Shown in pieces: positions 1-5,460 of a DNA stretch of 5,460 nucleotides. The first letter of the stretch is position 1, and each line of letters opens with the position of its first letter. The stretch covers positions 1 through 5,460 of the forward strand of contig JAHFTM010000152.1 in the NCBI GenBank assembly GCA_023269335.1. The letters run 5' to 3'. Made by a program: the position numbers and the translations under genes. The notes beneath the pieces were generated by a model. The model was not told the origin of the DNA and did not search any database. It saw nothing but the letters and a program-made list of their open reading frames with translations. The DNA is from Chlamydiia bacterium. GTDB taxonomy: Bacteria > Chlamydiota > Chlamydiia > Chlamydiales > FEN-1388.

Positions 1-1767
1 TGTTATGGGATTACAGATAAAGGGATTCAACAGATTAGTGTTCTGAAGTACTTGAACAAGCTATTAATTTCTAGTCTTTCGATTACAGATAAAGCTTTGA
101 TGTATGTTGCCAGGCTTTCTCAACTCCAATACCTTGACTTAAGCTATTGTCTTGGAATTACCGATGTTGGTATCCAGTACTTAAGGGCTCTTACAGAATT
201 AGAGCGTTTTGACTTAAATGATTGTCCTCATGTTACAGATATTTCTTTATCGACAGTTGCACTCATGAAAAAACTGACTCATTTGGATCTTAGTAACTGC
301 AATTTTTCAAGCCTAGGAGTAGCCAATTTAGCTCCTCTTACTAAGCTGACCTTCTTGGATCTTAGTAAATGCGATGATGTTGGTGATGAGGCATTGTCAG
401 TATGTAGTTTATTTACAAGCCTGAAAGAACTGTATCTTAGGGATTGTAAAAAAATCACAGATAGAGGAATAGATTATTTAGTTTCTCTTACTGAACTTGA
501 AGAATTGAACTTGGAGGGGTGTAATGAGATCACAGATAAGTCGCTTAAAATTATTGGTACCTTAACAAAGTTAAAAACGCTTGACCTTTCAGTGTGTACA
601 GAGATCACTGACGAAGGAATAAAGTCACTTGCACCACTTACAAACCTTGAAAGGCTTGCTCTTAAAGGGTGTGATGAGATTACGGATCAAGCTCTGAAGA
701 CGATTAATTTATTCAGAAAATTAATTGCGCTTAATCTAGAAGATTGTGATGAAATTCAAGATACTGGTGTGAGCTACTTAACAAATCCTCGTTTACAGGA
801 ACTTGATCTTACGGAGTGTGATAAACTGACCGATCAGGCGCTTTTACATATTTGTACAACTTTTAAAGAGCTGACCTCCCTGAGTCTTGAAGAGTGTAAT
901 GAAATCAGCAATGCACATCTTGATAAACTCCAACGGCTGCCTCTCTTAAAAACCCTCAATTTTAGTGGTTGCTTTGATACAGTGGATGCTACAAAACCAT
1001 TTTTGGCTTCATTTGGATTACTGCCCTCGCTTGAAAATCTCGACCTAGGTCAGACTAGCATTGATGATGCTGCGTTACAAGCTGCAGTTTTTCCACCCTC
1101 TCTTAGAGTACTCGACTTAGATGGCTGTGATCTCACTGATCTGAGTGCCAATGAGTTTAGAAAATTAAAGGGACTTCAACAGCTTAATATTGGTGACAAT
1201 GAGATCACAGGTGAAACACTACGTGTAATCGGCACTCTTTCTCAGTTACGTATGTTAGACATGAGTAACTGCACTCGGCTCAATGATGCTGATCTTGAGC
1301 ATGTTGGGCGTTTGTCGCTCCTTAACAGGCTTGAGATAAGTAATATTCCATTTACACAGGATGGGATTCGGCATCTCATCAGACTGCCAGTACTTAGTCT
1401 GTTAGAATGGACTGATCATCCGATGTCACCTGAAATTGCACGCACTCTTGCCAAGTGTACACAGCTTGAAGATCTTTCTTTAGCTAATTGCTATTCGCTT
1501 ACAACGGATCAGCTATTGGAATTAGTTCCACTTACTCATTTAACGGAGCTCGACATCGAAGGCTGTAGGCTAGTGAGTGTTCATGGGCAAAAGATGTTCT
1601 CGTCTCAGCGGCCCGGAGTTACAATTAAAGCTACGGTTGAGGCTGTAGATGGAGCTGATAGTGATGATGACGTTGATAGCGACGATGACGTTGATAGTGA
1701 CGGTGACGTCGTTGGTAATGGAGCTGATAGTGATGATGATGTTGATAATGCAAACAATGCGAGATAG
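1..1767 (+). CDS. Cysteine-containing leucine-rich-repeat protein (FBXL/AMN1-like), 5' end outside window
   Basis: The frame is open from base 1 to a TAG at 1765-1767, giving 588 residues. The true start lies upstream, because the first 17 residues (beginning CYGITDKG) are already the second half of an LRR. About 21 repeats of 24-28 residues follow, from nt 52 to about 1600, with the pattern LxxLxLxxCxxITDxGLxxLxxLxx. Most repeats carry the cysteine and ITD motif of CC-type LRRs, as in eukaryotic FBXL and AMN1 proteins. The repeats at nt 421-720 are the most regular. Those near 1030-1480 lose the Cys in several copies. After the last repeat comes a short linker and an acidic tail (residues about 550-585) of DSDDDV units. 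I see no transmembrane segment or catalytic domain. By family knowledge, such arrays form a solenoid that binds proteins; in amoeba-associated chlamydiae they are suspected host-directed effectors or F-box-like adaptors. That role is inference here, since an N-terminal F-box or secretion signal would be off the window. It converges with nrdA. Confidence 0.9.
   Translation, partial: CYGITDKGIQQISVLKYLNKLLISSLSITDKALMYVARLSQLQYLDLSYCLGITDVGIQYLRALTELERFDLNDCPHVTDISLSTVALMKKLTHLDLSNCNFSSLGVANLAPLTKLTFLDLSKCDDVGDEALSVCSLFTSLKELYLRDCKKITDRGIDYLVSLTELEELNLEGCNEITDKSLKIIGTLTKLKTLDLSVCTEITDEGIKSLAPLTNLERLALKGCDEITDQALKTINLFRKLIALNLEDCDEIQDTGVSYLTNPRLQELDLTECDKLTDQALLHICTTFKELTSLSLEECNEISNAHLDKLQRLPLLKTLNFSGCFDTVDATKPFLASFGLLPSLENLDLGQTSIDDAALQAAVFPPSLRVLDLDGCDLTDLSANEFRKLKGLQQLNIGDNEITGETLRVIGTLSQLRMLDMSNCTRLNDADLEHVGRLSLLNRLEISNIPFTQDGIRHLIRLPVLSLLEWTDHPMSPEIARTLAKCTQLEDLSLANCYSLTTDQLLELVPLTHLTELDIEGCRLVSVHGQKMFSSQRPGVTIKATVEAVDGADSDDDVDSDDDVDSDGDVVGNGADSDDDVDNANNAR
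1657..1743 (+). repeat. 18-bp in-frame tandem repeat encoding an acidic DSDDDV tail
   Basis: Three consecutive 18-base units (1657-1674, 1675-1692, 1693-1710) encode DSDDDV, DSDDDV and DSDGDV. After a 15-base spacer (VGNGA) a fourth unit (1726-1743) encodes DSDDDV again. The larger stretch 1651-1678 recurs at 1720-1747 with a single difference (27 of 28 bases), a 69-base offset that keeps the frame. Differences between units are mostly at third codon positions, so the repeat is old enough to have drifted while the protein stayed the same. The tail is strongly negative and probably disordered. The spaced Asp residues loosely recall DxDxDG calcium-binding loops, but only one copy has the Gly and no full EF-hand or dockerin motif is present. 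Confidence 0.9.
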
Positions 1768-1793
1768 AACTCAACTCGAGCGCATTAAGAACA

Positions 1794-1863
1794 ATATCCG
1801 TAGCCTGTAAGGCTACAAGAAAATCTAGTCACGTGTCTCTTGTAGCCTTACAGGCTACGATAT
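1794..1863. repeat. Long nested inverted repeat (22-bp perfect arms) in the convergent spacer
   Basis: Bases 1799-1820 are the exact reverse complement of 1838-1859, with a 17-base loop. Skipping one unpaired C at 1798 adds four more pairs (1794-1797 with 1860-1863). Each arm is itself a small hairpin: GTAGCC-TGTAA-GGCTAC on the left and GTAGCC-TTACA-GGCTAC on the right. The DNA or RNA could therefore fold as one long stem or as two tandem short stem-loops. It lies 26 bases after the LRR stop codon and could act in termination or RNA stability for either converging gene. The nested design is also typical of REP-like or MITE-like dispersed elements. There is no T-run directly after the stem on the plus strand, so it is not a simple intrinsic terminator. 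Confidence 0.85.
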
Positions 1864-1879
1864 GCCTTTACACACATTA

Positions 1880-1903
1880 CCCAGGGCAATGCCCTGGGAT
1901 TTT
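1880..1903 (+). terminator. Probable rho-independent terminator for the LRR gene
   Basis: The sequence CCCAGGGC-AAT-GCCCTGGG (1880-1898) forms a perfect 8-bp GC-rich stem with a 3-base loop. It is followed at once by ATTTT (1899-1903) and then CC. This suits intrinsic termination of plus-strand transcripts leaving the LRR gene about 110 bases upstream, although the T-run is short. On the minus strand the stem is followed by TAATGTG, so it is a poorer terminator for nrdA, though the stem may still protect the 3' end. The same hairpin may instead be one module of a larger palindromic repeat spanning 1794-1924. Confidence 0.55.
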
Positions 1904-1911
1904 CCACTTTA

Positions 1912-1924
1912 AGCCTTTCAGGCT
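1912..1924. repeat. Third copy of the AGCCT-NNN-AGGCT mini-palindrome
   Basis: AGCCT-TTC-AGGCT at 1912-1924 has the same stems as AGCCT-GTA-AGGCT (1802-1814) and AGCCT-TAC-AGGCT (1844-1856), with only the 3-base loop changed. Three copies lie within 123 bases of noncoding DNA. The stem is short (5 bp), so this copy alone is weak as a terminator. It lies 52 bases beyond the nrdA stop codon in the direction of nrdA transcription. Confidence 0.7.
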
Positions 1925-1976
1925 CTCGCAGTATGTATTCCTTAGCTTAACAAATATGGCCTATAACACACTTGTT

Positions 1977-4900
1977 TTATTGACAGGACTCACAAGTTGG
2001 GTCTGCAAGCGAGCAAGCTTTGATTTGCGCCTTCTCCCTCATTGTCGCCTCTGTCAGCTGTTGTGTTTTACGCTTGATATCAAGACTTGCATCTTCAATA
2101 TCAGTCACCGACTTGTTTTTCAGATAGTAAGTCGTCTTTAAACCCATCTTCCAGCAGGTCAGGTAGATCTTGGAAAGAACTTTCTCATCAGGCTTGTCAA
2201 GGAATAGATTAAATGACTGCGCCTGGTCAATCCACTTCTGACGAGCTGCCGTTGCTTTGATCAACCACAGCGGATTAATTTTAAAGGAGGTTTTAAACTG
2301 CTCCTTAATAGCCTCTGGGATAGAATCCATCTCATCAACTTCACCTTTGTGATACTTGAGATCTTCAAGCAACTCTTTACTCCAAAGGCCTATCTTCTTC
2401 AAAGCCTGGACTAATAGGGGAGTGATACTAATGAACTCGCCTGAGAGGTTTGACTTGCTGTAAATATGGCGATAATCAGGCTCAATACACGCAGAGCAGC
2501 CTAAAATGTTTGAAATTGTTGCTGTAGGCGCAATGGCAAGAACGTTAGAGTTTCTCATGCCATATTGCTTAATGCGTTTTCTTAATTCATCCCAAGGCAT
2601 TTTGCTGTTACGGTTCACATCAACTGCCACACCACGCTCTTTTTCAAGAAGCTCAAGTGTGTCAAGTGGCATTAAACCACGATCCCACTTAGAACCTTTA
2701 AAGCTTGAATAGGCTCCGCGCTCTTTTGCTAGCTGGCAAGAAGCAGAATAAGCATTGAAAGCGATGAACTCCATGATCTCATCGGCAAACTCTACCATCT
2801 CATCTGACTCAAATGGGATGCCGCGAAGATGCAGCGCATCTTGCCAGCCCATCAAGCCCAGGCCTACTGGTCGATGTTTCGTATTGGCATTTTTAGCAGG
2901 CAACGTTGGATAGAAGTTGATATCAATCACATTATCCAGCATGCGCACAGCAGTTTGAATTGTCTTGGCCAAATCTTCTCTGTCAATCGTGCCATTTGGC
3001 TTCACGAAAGCACCAAGGTTGATAGAACCAAGGTTACAGACAAAATGCTCGCTGTCTGAGTTGTTCAGGATAATCTCGGTGCACAGATTAGAGTTATGCA
3101 CTACGCCAACATGGTCTTGTGGTGAGCGCACATTTGAGGGATCTTTAAAAGTAATCCATGGATGGCCTGTCTCATAAAGGACGCTTAGCATCTTTTTCCA
3201 GAGCGTTGAAGCACGTATTTTCTTGCCCCAAATCTTGCCTTCGTCAGCAAGTTTTTCATACTGCTCATAAAGCTCTTTGAATTTACTTCCATACGTATCA
3301 TGTAAACCAGGAACTTCGTTTGTTCGAAAGAGCGTCCAGTCTTGGCCTTTAATGGCGCGGATCATGAAAAGATCGGGAATCCAGTTTGCTGTGTTCATAT
3401 CATGTGTGCGACGTCTGTCATCACCTGTATTTTTTCTCAGCTCCAAAAATTCTTCGATATCGTTATGCCACGTTTCAAGATAAGCACAGACAACACCACG
3501 ACGTTTACCGCCCTGGTTTACAGCAACTGCCGTGTCATTCATGATTTTCAAGAACGGAACGATGCCTAGGCTTTCTCCATTGGTGCCTTTAATATGCGAA
3601 CCCATACCACGCACCGGCGTGAAGTCAACACCAAGTCCACCAGCATATTTAGAAAGATGAGCGCAATTCATGAAGGTGCCAAAGATGCCCGTAGGGTAGA
3701 TGCCATCGGTCCCTTGAGAAATTGAACCTATGTCATCGCTGCAGGTCAAGCCATAGCAGGAGGAGAGCTGCGGACGCGTTGTTCCGGAGTTGAAAAGCGT
3801 TGGCGTTGATGAACAGAACTTCTTGCTTGTGTAAAGATTATAAAACGTAATGGCAGCATCTTCTTTCTCTGTTTCTAAATAGGAAAGCCCAAGAGCGACA
3901 CGCATCCAAAGAAATTGAGGTACTTCTATGCGTCTTTTCGCCTTTTTATCGACAATCAACACATCAGAATCATGAGACTCTTTACGCTCATGGAGAAGAT
4001 AGCGATCATAGAGCGTCATGATACCAAGAAAATCAAACTTCAAGTCCGCCATAGGATTGATTTTTTGCGCAATCAACTTGAGATCAAACAAATCTTTGAT
4101 TTGAGGACTTAAAAGTCCAATTTCAATACCGCGGTTGACATACTTGATAAAACCTTCTTCATGGGCTTTCTTTAGTTTACCAACACCTTCCTCAACTTTC
4201 CAATTGAGCACTTCTTCATAGATGTAGGTAAGCAAGATGCGTGCTGAAAAGAGGCGATAGTCTGGGTCAAGCTCAATCAATGAACGTGCGTTCATCAAGA
4301 AAGTAGACATTTTTTCACGTTCTGTCAGGCCCATGCCCATAGAAGCAATGAGCTTTTGAGCAAGTTCTTGGCGATTCATTGGCAGGTCAAGATCGATTGA
4401 AGCAAAATCGATACGCGCTAAAAGATTTGGCGTGACAAGTTCAGGCAAAATTTTAGTGATCGATTCTTCTTGCTCTTTCAGCTCTCTTAAACGTGTTCGC
4501 TCTATGCGGTAATTCTCATAACGCGTTGCAGTGGCCTGAAAGCCATTTTCAATTAGCGTCTCTTCAATGATATCTTGAATTTCTTCAATGTGGATGACTT
4601 CGCAGCTAGAACCTGTGATTTCATGAAGTGCTTTTTCAGCTATTTTTGTAGCCTTATCAAAAGCTTCTTTTCTTTCTTGCTCTTGTGGCTCTCTTCCGCC
4701 GTCTAAAAACTCAGCAAGAAAAGCTTTGTAGATAGCATTAAAGATTTTGTCGGGATTCCAGGTTACTTTTTTCCCATTGCGACGGATCACTTCCAGCTTT
4801 CTTGAAGTTTCCATGCGACGCTGCTTTTGCGTGCGATACAGAAGATAACCCTTGGCAGCCAATGTTTCGCCCTCTTCAAGGAGACAGTTTTCTACGATCT

Positions 4901-5249
4901 CATGAACCTCTTCACTCCCAACAACGCTTTGATGTAATGAGCTGAGCTTAATGAGGACACGGTTGACGCAGCTGACCACTTTGAATTTGTTCTCAGGGGC
5001 AAAAATCTCTTCTACAGTTGTGCATCCTCGCGCCAGCCGATCATCGCCGACAGCTCCACCAACTGCTTTCAGAAGCTTCTCTGGTCGGCATTCGCTGATC
5101 CCTTTTGTCGTTTGAATTTGCGGAAGGGGACGAGGAATAATTAAATTATTTGCCAGCTCTTCCCATGGAAGAGTAGGCTTCAGCGCTTTGGGGGTCTCTA
5201 CAAAGACGCGAATATCTTGCACTGTGGGCATTGCTACGAGCTGCGCCAT
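1977..5249 (-). CDS. nrdA: Ribonucleoside-diphosphate reductase, class I, large (alpha) subunit
   Basis: NrdA reduces ribonucleoside diphosphates to deoxyribonucleotides in the cytoplasm, using a radical relayed from NrdB. The 1090-residue protein shows, in order: a divergent cone-like N-terminal part (about 50-145); a canonical ATP-cone (about 152-253) starting VIRRNGK and containing IEEIQDIIEETL; the all-alpha domain (about 295-400); and the ten-stranded barrel (about 440-1045). Catalytic residues match E. coli as follows: C498 (C225) in SSCYG; N721, C723 and E725 (N437, C439, E441) in NLCTEI; C738 (C462) in FVCNLG; and tandem tyrosines Y1041-Y1042 (Y730-Y731). The NQGGKRRG loop (578-585) matches specificity loop 2. 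The protein ends CESCQ, with C1086 and C1089 as the shuttle thiols. The ATG at 5249 is supported by an AAAGG nine bases upstream and an in-frame TAA at 5262-5264. It is longer than most single-cone NrdA proteins (about 950) and close to the multi-cone chlamydial form (about 1050). It is probably co-transcribed with nrdB. Confidence 0.97.
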   Translation of the reverse strand: MAQLVAMPTVQDIRVFVETPKALKPTLPWEELANNLIIPRPLPQIQTTKGISECRPEKLLKAVGGAVGDDRLARGCTTVEEIFAPENKFKVVSCVNRVLIKLSSLHQSVVGSEEVHEIVENCLLEEGETLAAKGYLLYRTQKQRRMETSRKLEVIRRNGKKVTWNPDKIFNAIYKAFLAEFLDGGREPQEQERKEAFDKATKIAEKALHEITGSSCEVIHIEEIQDIIEETLIENGFQATATRYENYRIERTRLRELKEQEESITKILPELVTPNLLARIDFASIDLDLPMNRQELAQKLIASMGMGLTEREKMSTFLMNARSLIELDPDYRLFSARILLTYIYEEVLNWKVEEGVGKLKKAHEEGFIKYVNRGIEIGLLSPQIKDLFDLKLIAQKINPMADLKFDFLGIMTLYDRYLLHERKESHDSDVLIVDKKAKRRIEVPQFLWMRVALGLSYLETEKEDAAITFYNLYTSKKFCSSTPTLFNSGTTRPQLSSCYGLTCSDDIGSISQGTDGIYPTGIFGTFMNCAHLSKYAGGLGVDFTPVRGMGSHIKGTNGESLGIVPFLKIMNDTAVAVNQGGKRRGVVCAYLETWHNDIEEFLELRKNTGDDRRRTHDMNTANWIPDLFMIRAIKGQDWTLFRTNEVPGLHDTYGSKFKELYEQYEKLADEGKIWGKKIRASTLWKKMLSVLYETGHPWITFKDPSNVRSPQDHVGVVHNSNLCTEIILNNSDSEHFVCNLGSINLGAFVKPNGTIDREDLAKTIQTAVRMLDNVIDINFYPTLPAKNANTKHRPVGLGLMGWQDALHLRGIPFESDEMVEFADEIMEFIAFNAYSASCQLAKERGAYSSFKGSKWDRGLMPLDTLELLEKERGVAVDVNRNSKMPWDELRKRIKQYGMRNSNVLAIAPTATISNILGCSACIEPDYRHIYSKSNLSGEFISITPLLVQALKKIGLWSKELLEDLKYHKGEVDEMDSIPEAIKEQFKTSFKINPLWLIKATAARQKWIDQAQSFNLFLDKPDEKVLSKIYLTCWKMGLKTTYYLKNKSVTDIEDASLDIKRKTQQLTEATMREKAQIKACSLADPTCESCQ

Positions 5250-5258
5250 ATCTTTATA

Positions 5259-5263
5259 CCTTT
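5259..5263 (-). promoter_or_regulatory. Ribosome binding site of nrdA
   Basis: On the minus strand AAAGG ends nine bases before the ATG at 5249. An in-frame TAA (5262-5264) overlaps it, so no earlier start in this frame is possible after that stop. The whole nrdB-nrdA gap is 24 A/T-rich bases, with no room for a clear separate promoter. This favours a single nrdB-nrdA transcript. Confidence 0.7.
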
Positions 5264-5273
5264 ATAAATTGTT

Positions 5274-5460
5274 TTAAACTTCAATACCTTCGAAAAGATC
5301 CTCTTCGCATTTTGCTTCTTGGAGGTTGGAAAGCTTTCCATATTCCGTTACTTTCGTTTCAAAAAAGTTTTCGTTTTTCTTCAGGTAGATAATTTCTGCT
5401 GACCAGGGGAATGGATTTTCCAGGACATATTTCCCATTATCATCAGCCAGAGGATCCCAT
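5274..5460 (-). CDS. nrdB: Ribonucleoside-diphosphate reductase, class I, small (beta) subunit, C-terminal 61 residues
   Basis: Reading the minus strand from 5459, a frame begins WDPLADDNGKYV, contains NPFPWSAEIIYLKKNENFFE followed by TKVTEYGKL, and ends at a TAA (5274-5276). The NPFPW and NFFE/TEY motifs are typical of the C-terminal end of bacterial NrdB. The rest of the gene, with the di-metal ligands and the radical-site residue, lies beyond the right edge. The tyrosine in TEYG (codon 5340-5342) is 21 residues from the end, close to the position of E. coli Tyr356, which carries the radical across the subunit interface. The last residues, EEDLFEGIEV, are acidic and hydrophobic like other NrdB tails that dock into NrdA. 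nrdB stands upstream of nrdA, the reverse of the common nrdA-nrdB order. The radical type (Tyr, or Phe with Mn/Fe as in Chlamydia) cannot be judged from this fragment. Confidence 0.9.
   Translation of the reverse strand, partial: WDPLADDNGKYVLENPFPWSAEIIYLKKNENFFETKVTEYGKLSNLQEAKCEEDLFEGIEV

Noticed and set aside
52..54. TTG as the start codon of the LRR gene
   Set aside because: The frame stays open to base 1 and the residues before it are a normal LRR half, so the gene is cut by the window edge and TTG is internal.
1657..1743. Repeated units as a CRISPR-like array or calcium-binding dockerin domain
   Set aside because: The units are 18 bp, in frame and contiguous, with no unique spacers. 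The encoded motif lacks the full loop and helix pattern of a dockerin or EF-hand.
1833..2141. Plus-strand open frame of 102 codons starting with GTG in the spacer
   Set aside because: It runs through the palindromic element and then antisense into the 3' end of nrdA. It has no ribosome binding site and its translation simply reads the hairpins, so it is a repeat-derived false gene.
2506..4112. Several plus-strand open frames of 65-76 codons opposite nrdA (2506-2712, 2829-3059, 2965-3177, 3277-3483, 3342-3569, 3915-4112)
   Set aside because: All are antisense to the strongly conserved nrdA coding sequence, overlap one another, and show no recognisable protein features.
4812..4814. Internal ATG (Met146) of nrdA as the true start, giving a normal-sized 945-residue single-cone NrdA
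   Set aside because: No Shine-Dalgarno sequence precedes it, whereas the ATG at 5249 has AAAGG at good spacing. The upstream 145 codons remain open and include a cone-like motif. An alternative internal start is not fully excluded.
1977..5249. Possible intein or intron in nrdA, which is a common insertion target
   Set aside because: Catalytic motifs follow one another at normal distances without a large insert or splice-junction residues. The extra length is at the N-terminus plus one small loop.

Overview
The window holds two converging transcription units separated by a short spacer rich in palindromes. On the plus strand, from the left edge to about 1767, is the 3' part of a gene for a long cysteine-containing leucine-rich-repeat (LRR) protein of the eukaryote-like FBXL/AMN1 type, ending in an acidic tail built from tandem DSDDDV repeats. 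On the minus strand, from the right edge, come the last 61 codons of nrdB (class I ribonucleotide reductase, small subunit). After a 24-base gap with a ribosome binding site comes a complete nrdA (large subunit, 1090 aa) running down to 1977.

The organism cannot be named with certainty. The combination suggests an amoeba-associated or otherwise host-associated bacterium, most plausibly an environmental member of the Chlamydiae (Parachlamydia/Waddlia-like) or the wider PVC group. It rests on a long NrdA with an extended ATP-cone region of the chlamydial kind, a large CC-LRR protein resembling the effector-like LRR families of Parachlamydiales, and moderately AT-rich DNA. This is inference from family knowledge. 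Gammaproteobacterial intracellular lineages such as Legionella-like bacteria cannot be excluded.

Region by region: 1-1767 LRR gene, with a tandem-repeat tail at 1657-1743. 1768-1976 is the convergent spacer, with a 22-bp perfect inverted repeat (1799-1820 / 1838-1859) whose arms are themselves small hairpins, a strong 8-bp hairpin followed by T residues (1880-1903), and a third copy of the small hairpin motif AGCCT-NNN-AGGCT (1912-1924). 1977-5249 is nrdA on the minus strand. 5250-5273 is the intergenic ribosome binding site. 5274-5460 is the 3' end of nrdB.

NrdA and NrdB together make deoxyribonucleotides. NrdB supplies the radical and its C-terminal tail docks into NrdA. All catalytic residues that can be checked in NrdA are present. 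The LRR gene is a functionally unrelated neighbour. Nothing in the window amounts to a clearly new multi-gene system. The most noteworthy points are the composite palindromic element in the spacer, an apparent insertion next to the NrdA specificity site, a degenerate extra ATP-cone-like N-terminus, and the nrdB-before-nrdA gene order.
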